DNA of 64,000 nt from Syntrophopropionicum propionicicum_A (GCF_048984525.1 NZ_JBMGJC010000001.1:248001-312000), one strand, 5' to 3'; positions 51,709 to 60,353 are shown, counted from the first letter of the stretch. The notes: generated by a model not told the origin, from the sequence alone. Translations and numbers: made by a program.

Positions 51709-52728
51709 CTATTTAACCGGCGAGCATCCGTATTTGATTACCAACTCGGCGATCTGGATCGTGTTGGTGGCCGCGCCCTTGCGGATCTGGTCCGCCACCA
51801 CCCAGATATTCAAGCCGTTGGCGATCGAATTGTCTTCCCTGATCCGCCCCACAAAAACCTCGTCGCGGTCAGATGTAAACAAAGGCATGGGATATTTCTT
51901 TTCAGCCGGGTCATCTACCACTATAATGCCCGGGAATTGTTCAAATAACTTTTTCGCCTCGGCGGCAGTGAGTTTTTTCTCGGTTTCTATATTGATTGCC
52001 TCTGAATGGCTGCGGGCTACCGGGACCCTTACAGTGGTCGCGGTAATTGCGATCGAATCGTCGTGCAGTATCTTCTGTGTCTCTCGCACCATTTTCCATT
52101 CTTCCTTGGTATAATCCAGGTCCATGAAAACATCGATGTGAGGGATCAGGTTAAAAGCAATCTGGTACGGGAAAACTTTTGGATTTGCTTCCCCCTGTTC
52201 CATCAAGCTTTTTGTCTGTGTCATTAATTCATCTATGCCTTCCCGGCCCGCCCCCGATACTGCCTGGTAAGTCGCTACCACCACCCTCTTGATTACAGCA
52301 GCATCATGTATTGGTTTTAGAGCCACCACCATTTGTATGGTTGAACAATTGGGGTTGGCAATAATGCCTTTATGCCATTTCACATCTTCCGGATTAACCT
52401 CCGGCACCACGAGCGGCACTGCGGGGTCCATCCTGAAATTGCTGCTGTTGTCAATAACCACCGCCCCTCTTTCAACCGCAGCCGGGCCAAATTCCTTGCT
52501 GGCGATCCCGCCCGCGAAAAGGGCGATATCAATCCCGTTAAAAGATTCGGGTGTCGTCACCTCAACAACATGCGGTTTCCCCCGGAAGAGCAGCTCTTTG
52601 CCCGCTGAACGGGTGGTCGCGCACATCTTGAGCTCTCCCACCGGAAAGTCGCGCTCCTCCAGTATTTTAATCAGTTCCTGTCCGACTGCGCCGCTGGCGC
52701 CGACGATCGCTACATTGTACTTTCTCAT
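51709..52728 (-). CDS. asd: Aspartate-semialdehyde dehydrogenase
   Basis: This 339-residue enzyme reduces aspartyl phosphate with NADPH. It shows the nucleotide-binding start NVAIVGASGAVGQELIKIL (4-22), the active cysteine in GIIANPNCSTIQMV near 125 and the catalytic histidine region in PVARSHSEAINIE near 243. ATG 52728 with GGGGTG upstream is preferred over the GTG three codons earlier. The order dpaA-dpaB-asd-dapG-dapA is the same as in Bacillus subtilis. Confidence 0.96.
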   Translation of the reverse strand: MRKYNVAIVGASGAVGQELIKILEERDFPVGELKMCATTRSAGKELLFRGKPHVVEVTTPESFNGIDIALFAGGIASKEFGPAAVERGAVVIDNSSNFRMDPAVPLVVPEVNPEDVKWHKGIIANPNCSTIQMVVALKPIHDAAVIKRVVVATYQAVSGAGREGIDELMTQTKSLMEQGEANPKVFPYQIAFNLIPHIDVFMDLDYTKEEWKMVRETQKILHDDSIAITATTVRVPVARSHSEAINIETEKKLTAAEAKKLFEQFPGIIVVDDPAEKKYPMPLFTSDRDEVFVGRIREDNSIANGLNIWVVADQIRKGAATNTIQIAELVIKYGCSPVK

Positions 52729-52795
52729 GTGTTTCACCCCATTAACAGCAAAAATTATTTAATATATTTCAAAATCAGGTAATCAATACTTGATT

Positions 52796-53380
52796 CTAAT
52801 AAAAGGTTAAAACGGGCTGATACTGCTTCCCTTTAAGAGCCTCAAGCACCGTATCTATGACAAGGTCCCATTTGGCTATTAAAGAATTCGGTTTTTCAAC
52901 TGGATTATCCTGTCCGAAAGGCACCATATAAATATTTTTTATATTGAGCAGAAGTCCGATATTTTTGGCGTTTAAACCCAGGCCGTCATTGGTGGATATA
53001 CCCAGCACCACCGGGCGTTGGTTGCGCAGGTGTGCTTTTACTGACATCAGCACCGCCCCGTCAGTGATGCCGTTTGCGATTTTAGCCAGAGTGTTGCCGG
53101 TGCAGGGCGCGACCACCATAATATCAAACAATTTCTTAGGGCCGACGTCCTCTACCTCTGTGATGGTTTTGAAAATCGGCCTTCCGGTAAATTCGCTGAG
53201 CATGCCTTTCCACTTTTCACTGGTACCGTACCTGGTGTCCGTTGTGTCAACAGAGCTGCTAATGATTGGAAATATCTCGGCCCCTTCATTAACTAGATTG
53301 CGTACCTGCGGCATCACCTGGCCAAGACAACAGTGAGATCCAGTCAGGGCAAATCCGACTCTAATCCCCTTTAAACGCAT
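52796..53380 (-). CDS. dpaB: Dipicolinate synthase subunit B
   Basis: This 194-residue flavoprotein-like (HFCD fold) subunit begins MRLKGIRVGFALTGSHCCLG. It carries VAPCTGNTLAKIANGITDGA near 96-115 and GISTNDGLGLNAKNIG near 133. With DpaA it oxidises the DapA product to dipicolinic acid, which is loaded into the forespore. ATG 53380 follows GGAGGTG; seven codons upstream in the longer frame are rejected. It follows dpaA by 29 bases and should be made in the mother cell. Confidence 0.96.
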   Translation of the reverse strand: MRLKGIRVGFALTGSHCCLGQVMPQVRNLVNEGAEIFPIISSSVDTTDTRYGTSEKWKGMLSEFTGRPIFKTITEVEDVGPKKLFDIMVVAPCTGNTLAKIANGITDGAVLMSVKAHLRNQRPVVLGISTNDGLGLNAKNIGLLLNIKNIYMVPFGQDNPVEKPNSLIAKWDLVIDTVLEALKGKQYQPVLTFY

Positions 53381-53409
53381 GTAGAGCACCTCCGTAACCA
53401 AGAGCCGAA

Positions 53410-54303
53410 TTAATTCCCGGCCATTTCCTCGTGCAGTAACCTGATCACCACTTTTGCCAGGATCCGGCCGGCAGTCTTGGGCGCTACTTTACCCGGCAGG
53501 CCCGGCGCCAGAACGGCCTTGACGCCAATGCTTTCCGCTCTCTGGAAGTCGACACCGCCCGGCGCTGATGCCAAATCAATAATCAGCGTGCCGGGATGTA
53601 CTTTTTCCAGAACCTCGCCTGTCAAAACCGGTACCGGGACGGTGTTAAATATCACGTCAGCTTCGTCCAGGTAATGAGGCATATCTGCAAACGGCACAGG
53701 CGTGAGGTTCAATTCGGTAATCCGGGCCAGGTATTCAGGCCTTCTGGCAGCAACCATGGTCCTGGCTCCCATCGAACCGAGAAGGCGTGCCAGCGTGGCC
53801 CCGGTCCTGCCAAACCCCAGGACGAAGGCACAGCTGCCGTGTATGGTGATGGGCAGCATTTCCATCGCCATTTGCACGGCTCCTTCCGCAGTAGGGATGG
53901 AATTTAAAATAGCCACTTCGTTCATCTTCATTAATTCAATCAAACGAAGTCCTGAATTGGCGGCTATTTTGGCCAGAGCCGGCCCCGCCACCCCGACAAA
54001 GACCGGAATGCCCGGCGGGAAGCGCGCCGCCAGGTCCTCTGTAAACGCAAGGGGCTGCGCGGCCAGGGGACTGTGTAGGTATCCCTTTTCACTCATCCCC
54101 GGTACCGGCAGGATAACAGCACCGGCGCCGGCCAGGCATGCTTCAGGCTCGCTGAAGTAATGAACGCCGGCTGGAATGACATCAGCAGGCATTCCAGCGG
54201 CATTGACAACAGCCCCGGATGCGGTCAGGTCTTCCATCATGGCCAGTGACCTGGCGTCACCGCCCAACACAACGATGCTTATCCCCTTCAGGTTAATCTG
54301 CAC
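53410..54303 (-). CDS. dpaA: Dipicolinate synthase subunit A
   Basis: This 297-residue NAD(P)-binding subunit contains GISIVVLGGDARSLAMM near the start. NSIPTAEGAVQMAMEM near 135, the dinucleotide loop FVLGFGRTGATLARLLG near 159, and LAPGLPGKVAPKTAGRILA near the end follow. GTG 54303 is 11 bases from AAGGAG; a TTG at 54312 is too close to it. A SigK-type promoter lies in the short gap to dapB, so expression late in the mother cell is expected, as known for spoVFA of Bacillus. Confidence 0.95.
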   Translation of the reverse strand: MQINLKGISIVVLGGDARSLAMMEDLTASGAVVNAAGMPADVIPAGVHYFSEPEACLAGAGAVILPVPGMSEKGYLHSPLAAQPLAFTEDLAARFPPGIPVFVGVAGPALAKIAANSGLRLIELMKMNEVAILNSIPTAEGAVQMAMEMLPITIHGSCAFVLGFGRTGATLARLLGSMGARTMVAARRPEYLARITELNLTPVPFADMPHYLDEADVIFNTVPVPVLTGEVLEKVHPGTLIIDLASAPGGVDFQRAESIGVKAVLAPGLPGKVAPKTAGRILAKVVIRLLHEEMAGN

Positions 54304-54345
54304 GTCCCTCAAAACTCCTTAAGAGACTTTGTCTCACGTTTACAA

Positions 54346-54374
54346 CATTATATGAGTTTCAGGAAACGGAGGTG
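54346..54374 (-). promoter_or_regulatory. SigK-type promoter before dpaA
   Basis: On the minus strand CACC (54371-54374) and CATATAATG (54346-54354) are 16 bases apart. This agrees with the SigK pattern mACm-(16-17)-CATANNNTA except for the last base. Confidence 0.65.
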
Positions 54375-54389
54375 CCTGTTCATATTTAG

Positions 54390-55199
54390 TTATACTGTTT
54401 CAAACAGCAGCTTATCTAAGCCATACACCACCTTGTTTAAATTCAACGACCTGCGTACAGCTAAAAGGACTCCGGGCATAAATGACTCCCTGGTGATAGA
54501 ATCGTGCCTGATAGTCAGGGTTTGTCCCAAGCCGCCGAGAATTACTTCCTGGTGTGCCACCAGGCCCGGCAGCCTAACACTGTGGATGCGGATCCCTCCC
54601 GAAAAATTTCCGCCGCGCGACCCGGGCAGGGTCTCAATTTCAGAGGCCAGCCCCTGCTTGTACTCATCTCCCCGCTGTTCTAATATTATTTCAGCAGTTT
54701 TAATGGCCGTGCCTGACGGGGCGTCGATTTTTTGGTCATGGTGCATTTCAATTATCTCCACGTCCGGCAAAAACCTGGCGGCTTCGGCGGCAAACCTCAT
54801 CATCAGGACCGCGCCGATGGCAAAGTTCGGCGCAACCAGGCCGCCGATCCCCCTTTTTTCAGACAGGTCAATAATTTCTTTAATCTGCCCGGCATCAAGA
54901 CCTGTAGACCCAATAACCGGCCTCACACCATACTCAAGATATTTTAGAGCGTTATGGTATACTGCCTGGGGGCCGGTAAAATCCACTGCCACGTCCGGGC
55001 GTTTGGATTTTAAGAACTCCTCAAGATCATTTTCGATGTTTATGCCTGTGCTGCCGCATTCGATGAGCTGCCCGATATCTGTGCCTTCACCCCGGCCGTC
55101 GACAGCCCCGGCCAATAACATATCGTCGGCGTCCCATACAGTTCTGGCAGCCTCGCGGCCCATCCGCCCGTACGCGCCGGTAACCATTACTTCAATCAA
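54390..55199 (-). CDS. dapB: 4-hydroxy-tetrahydrodipicolinate reductase
   Basis: This 269-residue enzyme reduces the DapA product toward diaminopimelate. It has the nucleotide motif VMVTGAYGRMGREAART (4-20), FTGPQAVYHNAL near 88, GLVAPNFAIGAVLMMRFA near 125 and the active-site segment EIIEMHHDQKIDAPSGTAIK near 150. TTG 55199 with GGGGG seven bases upstream is used instead of the longer frame to 55235. A TTGACA is seen upstream near 55280 but no clear -10. It competes with DpaAB for the same intermediate. Confidence 0.95.
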   Translation of the reverse strand: MIEVMVTGAYGRMGREAARTVWDADDMLLAGAVDGRGEGTDIGQLIECGSTGINIENDLEEFLKSKRPDVAVDFTGPQAVYHNALKYLEYGVRPVIGSTGLDAGQIKEIIDLSEKRGIGGLVAPNFAIGAVLMMRFAAEAARFLPDVEIIEMHHDQKIDAPSGTAIKTAEIILEQRGDEYKQGLASEIETLPGSRGGNFSGGIRIHSVRLPGLVAHQEVILGGLGQTLTIRHDSITRESFMPGVLLAVRRSLNLNKVVYGLDKLLFETV

Positions 55200-55289
55200 C
55201 CCGGTACCCCCTTGTGCAAATGAATAATAGTCCATACCAAGATTTATATAAAGTTAATTTTCATACATATAAAAAAATATGTCAATATT

Positions 55290-55514
55290 TTAATAATTTA
55301 AATTCTCTGTATCAGATGTGATATTCGCAGTCTTTTGCCTCATTTCAGGCACCACCAGGACGTCTCCAGTACTGCCTCCTCCCGGCAGCAGGGGGTAACT
55401 GAATTCAGCCAGCGGGTAACCTGTGCCGCCGGTTAAAAGATAATATTTAGTTTCATTGGTCTGGTAGTTAAAAACCACATTGACATCTTTTATGAGTACG
55501 TCTCTATTGTCCAT
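55290..55514 (-). CDS. Unknown 74-aa protein
   Basis: This small protein begins MDNRDVLIKDVNVVFNYQTN and is beta-rich in its first half. It has a Gly/Pro loop (YPLLPGGGSTGD, about 43-54) and a polar tail. ATG 55514 has GGGGAGG six bases upstream, so it is probably a real gene. It lies 40 bases after the Clp-fold protease gene on the same strand and may be cotranscribed with it. I do not recognise a family. Confidence 0.7.
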   Translation of the reverse strand: MDNRDVLIKDVNVVFNYQTNETKYYLLTGGTGYPLAEFSYPLLPGGGSTGDVLVVPEMRQKTANITSDTENLNY

Positions 55515-55554
55515 CGTTTTCCTCCCCAAAATTTAAATTGGTTGGGTACATCTA

Positions 55555-56541
55555 TCAGGATATTGTCCGCCACTTCTGTTTCAGAATATTTACCTTGACC
55601 TGTCCGGCCTCGGGGTAATCACGCCGCTCGAGGACACCTGAAAAAACAAACGCGTCCGAGCCGTACACAGATTCCACAAAGCCGCTGGTCACTTCAAATT
55701 CGTTCCTTACTCCATGGAGCTGCTCAGACGGGTTGAAAGGCTCCGACAGGGCCAGGTCCTCCGAGTAATCCTGGTACAGGGACCATATCAGCGGTTCCAG
55801 CCTGGAGTCCGGCTTGACCACGGGCAGGTTAATTTCACCTGCCGCCTCCCGTCTCGATATCATGTGGTTATGGGCATACAGCTTTTCAGTGAGGTTGTCG
55901 ACGATGTGCTCTATACGTCCTTCCTCCATAGGCTGCTGGTGCATAGCCAGCAGTTTTTTTGCCATCGACCGGATCAGCATATAGTTGCGGTGTACATTGC
56001 CGAGCGCCAGCGGGTGAATTTTCTCCACCAGGATGGTAAAGGCTTTCACCTGCTGGTCGCTGCTGCATACACCGGCCTTTTCCCCGGCCAGCGCGAAGTA
56101 AGAATAAACATCTTCAATATTGACCGGGATCCTGGCGCTCGGGTTGTTGGGGTCCTGCGGGTTAAAAGCGTTGACCACACTGGGATCAATCGGGCCGAGC
56201 TCGGCCATCCTGGTCATTACCAGCTCGTCCGCGCCCAGGCACAGCAGTGTTCCGGCGCTGTAGCACCTGAAAGGTATCAGTACGCAAAACCTGTCTGTGT
56301 ATTCGCGGATCAGGTGGACCAGCCGCCAGGGCGTAAGCACGTCGCCCCCACGGGTGTAAAGCAGCAGATCTACCTGCCGGCTGTCCCCGTACATCTCCAG
56401 GTGCCTGTAAAATACCTGCGTCACATCAGGGGCTATCCTGGTATTGACGTTATCCCGGTCACCGGTAATATAACAAATGACAGAAGAACCTCTCAGTTCA
56501 CCTATTTTTTTTATTATCTCCACCCTGTGCTGTCGGGCCAT
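55555..56541 (-). CDS. SDH_sah/SppA-like Clp-fold serine peptidase
   Basis: This 328-residue protein has a Clp-crotonase fold core. LLLYTRGGDVLTPWRLVHLI (about 58-77) is the oxyanion region, and the serine in FRCYSAGTLLCLGADELVM (near 95) is the likely nucleophile. The pattern fits the serine dehydrogenase proteinase (SDH_sah) family. No signal peptide or membrane helix is seen, so it should be cytoplasmic. ATG 56541 follows GGAGGCG. A 74-aa unknown gene follows. Natural substrates of this family in Bacillota are not known to me. Confidence 0.8.
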   Translation of the reverse strand: MARQHRVEIIKKIGELRGSSVICYITGDRDNVNTRIAPDVTQVFYRHLEMYGDSRQVDLLLYTRGGDVLTPWRLVHLIREYTDRFCVLIPFRCYSAGTLLCLGADELVMTRMAELGPIDPSVVNAFNPQDPNNPSARIPVNIEDVYSYFALAGEKAGVCSSDQQVKAFTILVEKIHPLALGNVHRNYMLIRSMAKKLLAMHQQPMEEGRIEHIVDNLTEKLYAHNHMISRREAAGEINLPVVKPDSRLEPLIWSLYQDYSEDLALSEPFNPSEQLHGVRNEFEVTSGFVESVYGSDAFVFSGVLERRDYPEAGQVKVNILKQKWRTIS

Positions 56542-56619
56542 GCCACGCCTCCATTTTTACATTTTCATATTTTAGTATGTCAACCAGAGGCTCTCTTAAT
56601 AACACCTGCTTTAACCATG

Positions 56620-56650
56620 ATAAAAAAAACTCCATGCTCAACATGGAGTC
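56620..56650 (-). terminator. Terminator after ylmC
   Basis: ACTCCATG and CATGGAGT form a stem, followed on the minus strand by eight T residues. It is about 310 bases past ylmC, with repeats in between, and would insulate the Clp-fold protease gene. Confidence 0.85.
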
Positions 56651-56677
56651 AAAGTGTTAAATATTACCTTCCATATC

Positions 56678-56906
56678 AGGGGACGGTTTGCCGAGCGTGT
56701 CTTGGGGACGGTTTTGTTGACACGATTTCAATTATTATATCTTGAGACAAAAGCGTGTCAACAGAACTGTCCTCATGACACGTTCGAGAGAAAAAGCCTA
56801 TTAGAAAAAACCATCATCATGACACGGTCTTTAGAACAAGTATGTCTGCAGAACTGTCCTCGTGACACGATCCAAATCCAAGAAATAATTTCCACATCCT
56901 GACACA
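56678..56906. repeat. Cluster of 28-29 base GTGTCA...TGACAC repeats
   Basis: At least three related units are present: at about 56696-56724, 56754-56782 and 56841-56869. Each has a core like AGAACTGTCCTC between inverted ends CGTGTCA and TGACACG; a further single unit is at 60385-60412. Together with the terminator they account for most of the 415-base gap 56542-56956; no gene is visible. Confidence 0.8.
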
Positions 56907-56956
56907 GTCAGCTGAGAGTTTAGCAGGTTTTGCTCCAGCCGTACAATCTACAAATG

Positions 56957-57226
56957 TTACATTGGATAACGCTGATACAGCGGGCTGGTCTGGTCCAGCT
57001 CGACAATGATCACTTCAGTACCAACCTTTTTAACCGCTTCCCATGGTATTACCAGGTGCTGCCTGTCCACCCACAGGTTTATAAAATTATTTCTCCTCGG
57101 GAGTATAATCGACTGGATATCACCCGATTCAATATCTACGGCCATGTCCGAATCTCCCACTACGCCCAGTCGCCGGCCGTTATTAATATTTATTATTTCT
57201 TTACCGACAAGCTCACCCATTCTCAT
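56957..57226 (-). CDS. ymxH: YlmC/YmxH family PRC-barrel sporulation protein
   Basis: This 89-residue PRC-barrel-like protein begins MRMGELVGKEIININNGRRL and contains SGDIQSIILPRR near 35 and VIPWEAVKKVGTEVIIVEL near 60, the YlmC/YmxH pattern. In Bacillus ymxH follows the M16 peptidase gene in the same region, and family members are widespread in spore formers. The biochemical role is unknown. ATG 57226 has GGAGG eight bases upstream. It follows the small membrane-protein gene by 24 bases. Confidence 0.88.
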   Translation of the reverse strand: MRMGELVGKEIININNGRRLGVVGDSDMAVDIESGDIQSIILPRRNNFINLWVDRQHLVIPWEAVKKVGTEVIIVELDQTSPLYQRYPM

Positions 57227-57250
57227 ATCATAAACCTCCATCACCTAAGT

Positions 57251-57586
57251 TTAAAGACGTCTCCAGGCGTTAACCGCCTTAAAAAAGTATGGCTGTGCCA
57301 GTGAAACCAAGATAGATATTGCTGCCAGCGGTTCCAGGCTGATCCTGCCGAAGCTCACACGTTCGGGGATCTGCAGTTCCAGAAAGGTGGCCAGGATTAC
57401 CAGCGTAAGGTATATGCCCCCGGCTACGCCGATAAGGTTGGTCAGAGCCTGTGAAATCTGGCTTGGCTTTGCTTCGCCAATAAAACCCCAGTCCTTTTCG
57501 CGCAGATAGCGCTGGCGCATCCTTTCCCTCAGTGATACAACCACAAGCAGCAATACTGCCAGGCTGAAAATTATTACTACTGCCAT
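57251..57586 (-). CDS. Unknown small membrane protein
   Basis: This 111-residue protein has an N-terminal membrane helix (residues 2-18, AVVIIFSLAVLLLVVVS). A short basic loop (RERMRQRYLREKDWGF) follows, then a hydrophobic region (about 48-70, LIGVAGGIYLTLVILATFL) and a third weaker helix near 85-100. ATG 57586 is preceded by GAGGTG. It is in operon with ymxH. No family is recognised; a role with the YmxH protein is possible but not shown. Confidence 0.72.
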   Translation of the reverse strand: MAVVIIFSLAVLLLVVVSLRERMRQRYLREKDWGFIGEAKPSQISQALTNLIGVAGGIYLTLVILATFLELQIPERVSFGRISLEPLAAISILVSLAQPYFFKAVNAWRRL

Positions 57587-57637
57587 TTTTCTCACCTCAG
57601 AATAATTTATTATGGACAGGCTTGAAATATGATTGCA

Positions 57638-57672
57638 AATAAAATAAAAACCCGCCTCCTGGTTAAGACGGG
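57638..57672 (-). terminator. Terminator of dut
   Basis: CCCGTC and GGCGGG (one G-U pair) close a hairpin, followed on the minus strand by TTTTTATTTTATTT. It is about 50 bases after the dut stop codon. Confidence 0.8.
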
Positions 57673-57722
57673 CTATGGTATGTAAAATATAATAAACTGT
57701 TGTAAACCACCTGGTTGACTGC

Positions 57723-58184
57723 TTATTTTCCGGTGGAGCCGAAGCCTCCGGCTCCCCTGCCGGTATCCTTCAGTTCATCCGTCTCCTCGATATCAGCCTT
57801 GAAAACCGGAAGGAATACGAGCTGGGCTATCCTTTCTCCCGGCTTGATCACATATTCACTGTCTCCCTGGTTAAATACAGCCACGATAATTTCACCCTTG
57901 TAGTCGCTGTCGATGACCCCGACCGCGTTGGCCAGCGAGATGCCGTGTTTGGTGGCCAGGCCGCTCCTGGGAAAAACCAGCCCGACAATGTGCCTGTGCG
58001 GAATTTCGATGGCGATGCCGGTCGGTATTTTCACCCTGGCGCCCGGCGCCACTACCTGCGGGGAATCAAGGCAGGCGGGCAGATCAAGGCCAGCCGACCC
58101 TTCAGTGGCGTATTGAGGCAGGGGTGGAGCGTTCACCCCGTTTTGAAATACTCGCTTGACCTTGACACTGATTGAAAAATCCAT
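57723..58184 (-). CDS. dut: dUTP diphosphatase
   Basis: This 153-residue trimeric dUTPase keeps uracil out of DNA and supplies dUMP. All five motifs are present: EGSAGLDL near 25, VFPRSGLATKHGI near 67, GVIDSDYKGEIIV near 87, PGERIAQLVFLP near 112 and the C-terminal arm GRGAGGFGSTG. ATG 58184 follows AGGTGA by eight bases. It lies downstream of the M16 peptidase gene by 31 bases in the conserved pnp region. Confidence 0.96.
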   Translation of the reverse strand: MDFSISVKVKRVFQNGVNAPPLPQYATEGSAGLDLPACLDSPQVVAPGARVKIPTGIAIEIPHRHIVGLVFPRSGLATKHGISLANAVGVIDSDYKGEIIVAVFNQGDSEYVIKPGERIAQLVFLPVFKADIEETDELKDTGRGAGGFGSTGK

Positions 58185-58215
58185 CCGTTTTATCACCTAT
58201 AATACAGAACTTTAT

Positions 58216-59478
58216 TTAGATCAAATTCTTAATAGTTCTTTCCAGGCTGCCGCAGTCATCCCACGGGCCGATGCTGGCCAGGGAAAAACCCTTCGGGTCC
58301 AGTACTTCTTTTGCCAGTTCCTGAATATCGCCAATGTTTACCTTGTTCACCTTTTCTATGATTTCCTCCGGCGTAACGACCTTTCCCAGGTACAGCTGGG
58401 ATTTGCCCAGCCTGCTCATCCTGGTGTTCACATTCTCCAGGCTCAGATACAAGTTGCCTTTAAGCTGCTCCTTAGCCCTGTGCATCTCTTCTTCCTTCAC
58501 GCCGTTGACCTGGATATCTCTCACTTGTTTGAATACCAGCTCCAGGACTTCGTCCACGTTCTTTTTGCTCAAGCCCGCGTAAATTCCGAAAAGCCCTGTA
58601 TCCCGGTAAGAGCTGTGGTATGAATAAACTGAATAGACAAGGCCCCTTTTCTCCCTGATCTCCTGAAAGAGCCTTGAGCTGAGGCCTCCGCCCAGGATGG
58701 TATTTATAATCTGCATAACATATATGTTTTCATGGTCCAGTTTCAGGCCGGGCGCGCCGACGATTAGGTGGACCTGCTCAGTCTCTTTGCTGCGGCAGAT
58801 GATTTCCCGCTGGGTGGCCGGGGTATTGATCTGCCTGGGGTGCTCTTTGCTTTCTCTTTTTTCAAAGATCCGGCGCAGCCTGTCGATAACCCCGTCGTGG
58901 CTGATGTTTCCCGCTACGGCGACTATTATCCGGCCGGGGTTGTAGTGTGTTTTATAGTAGTCATACAACCTGTCCCTGGAAAGGCCGTTAATTACATCCG
59001 CCGTGCCGATAATAGGCTGCCCCAGGGAATGGCCCCGCCAGATCGAGCTGGCAAATATGTCATGCACAAGCTCGTCCGGCGTGTCTTCATACATTTTGAT
59101 TTCCTCAATAATAACATTTCTTTCCTTGTCTATGTCCGCGGGGTCAAATTTTGACTCAAAAAGCATATCCCCCAGCAGGTCAACAGCCAGGTCAAAATGC
59201 TCATCCAGCACCCTGGCATAGTAACATGTATATTCCTTGGTTGTAAAAGCGTTTAGCTGGCCGCCCACAGCGTCCAGTTCCTCGGCTATGTCTTTGGCGG
59301 TCCGCCGGCTGGTCCCCTTGAACATCAGGTGCTCAATGAAGTGAGAAGCCCCGTTAATGTCAGGCGCCTCATACCGTGAGCCTATGTCCACAAAAAAACC
59401 TATGGATACTGATCGGACGTGGGGCACGTTCTCTGTAAGGATCTTCGTTTTATTGTCCAGGGTAACTAAATTAAACAT
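58216..59478 (-). CDS. ymxG: M16 family zinc peptidase (YmxG-like)
   Basis: This 420-residue pitrilysin-type peptidase has the inverted zinc motif GASHFIEHLMFKG (HxxEH, near 45) and the downstream acidic residues around VIIEEIKMYEDTPDELVHDI near 115. The non-catalytic second half includes GGGLSSRLFQEIREKRGLVY near 263. Homologues next to pnp in Bacillota (YmxG/MlpA) are processing-type peptidases with unclear substrates. ATG 59478 follows AGGAGG. It is the full length of one M16 subunit; no second subunit gene is adjacent. Confidence 0.93.
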   Translation of the reverse strand: MFNLVTLDNKTKILTENVPHVRSVSIGFFVDIGSRYEAPDINGASHFIEHLMFKGTSRRTAKDIAEELDAVGGQLNAFTTKEYTCYYARVLDEHFDLAVDLLGDMLFESKFDPADIDKERNVIIEEIKMYEDTPDELVHDIFASSIWRGHSLGQPIIGTADVINGLSRDRLYDYYKTHYNPGRIIVAVAGNISHDGVIDRLRRIFEKRESKEHPRQINTPATQREIICRSKETEQVHLIVGAPGLKLDHENIYVMQIINTILGGGLSSRLFQEIREKRGLVYSVYSYHSSYRDTGLFGIYAGLSKKNVDEVLELVFKQVRDIQVNGVKEEEMHRAKEQLKGNLYLSLENVNTRMSRLGKSQLYLGKVVTPEEIIEKVNKVNIGDIQELAKEVLDPKGFSLASIGPWDDCGSLERTIKNLI

Positions 59479-59826
59479 TAAATGAAAAACCTCCTAATAT
59501 TCCGTCATCAAAAGTATTCGTTAAGTATAAGTCATATCCTTTTTAAAGCTGTTTAAAAAAATATTCTTCCGAAAAACAGCCTTAGCGCGCTCTGCCTTTT
59601 TACGCGCAAGCTTAATTTTTACAACCTGAAATGATCTCAAAACCTGGTTTTCAACTACAAGGATTCCCATTTCCCCAGCCAAATATTTAAAATATATTTG
59701 CCCCGGCATAAACTTGTTTAAAAGTGAATTTTATTAAGTAATAATTTATAAGCACCGCCCTTGTTTTAAATAATTATTCAATATTGATAAAAACATGAAG
59801 GAGTTGCTGGAAATATAAAGAATATT

Positions 59827-59854
59827 TTGAACAAACTAAAGGCTCTTGTATTAA
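59827..59854 (+). promoter_or_regulatory. Possible promoter of the MaoC-like gene
   Basis: TTGAAC (59827-59832) and TATTAA (59849-59854) are 16 bases apart, a modest SigA match 18 bases before the start codon. The 392-base gap 59479-59871 otherwise shows no convincing gene or structure. Confidence 0.4.
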
Positions 59855-59871
59855 TAAAATAAGGGGTTGAT

Positions 59872-60291
59872 ATGATGATAGGCAAAAAAATCGGTGAATT
59901 GGAAATCGGGCAAAAAGAATTCGTGCAAAAAACAATAAGCGAAACCGATATCTACCTTTACGCCGGGATCACCGGCGACTTAAACCCGGCCCATATTAAT
60001 GAGGAATATGCTAAGAATACTTTTTTCAAGGGCAGGATCGCCCACGGCATGCTGACGGCCGGTTTGATATCGGCTGTTGTAGGCATGAGATTACCGGGAC
60101 CCGGGGCGATTTACATGGCCCAGGAGCTGAAATTCACGGCGCCGGTAAGGATAGGAGACACTATCAAGGCCGAAGGCGAGGTTATTGAATTAATCCAGGA
60201 AAAAAATATCGCGGTAATCAAAACTACCTGCACCAACCAGGACGGCACTGTTGTACTAACCGGTACAGCCACTGTAAAGCCGCCGAAATAA
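59872..60291 (+). CDS. MaoC-like (R)-specific enoyl-CoA hydratase
   Basis: This 139-residue hot-dog fold protein has the hydratase 2 motif YAGITGDLNPAHINEEYA near residues 31-48, with catalytic Asp and His, followed by GRIAHGMLTAGLIS. It resembles PhaJ-type enzymes that hydrate crotonyl-CoA or longer enoyl-CoA to the (R)-3-hydroxy form. ATG 59872 follows AGGGG. It is a single plus-strand gene between minus-strand genes, with its own terminator, and does not belong to the conserved pnp block. Substrate length is not predictable. Confidence 0.88.
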   Translation: MMIGKKIGELEIGQKEFVQKTISETDIYLYAGITGDLNPAHINEEYAKNTFFKGRIAHGMLTAGLISAVVGMRLPGPGAIYMAQELKFTAPVRIGDTIKAEGEVIELIQEKNIAVIKTTCTNQDGTVVLTGTATVKPPK

Positions 60292-60316
60292 AAGACATTA
60301 TCCTTATGGCAGCATT

Positions 60317-60353
60317 AAGCCTCCTGAAAACGATGTCTTCAGGAGGCTTTTGT
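60317..60353 (+). terminator. Terminator of the MaoC-like gene
   Basis: AAGCCTCCTGAA and TTCAGGAGGCTT form a 12-base stem followed by TTGTCATT, 26 bases after the stop codon. Confidence 0.85.

Noticed and set aside
55714..56745. Plus-strand open frame of 343 codons
   Set aside because: Mostly antisense to the Clp-fold protease gene and running into repeats; no motifs and no good start.
59521..59709. Minus-strand frame of 62 codons upstream of the M16 peptidase gene
   Set aside because: It is basic and could be a small protein, but no ribosome-binding site precedes its ATG and no family is recognised. Left out for lack of support.
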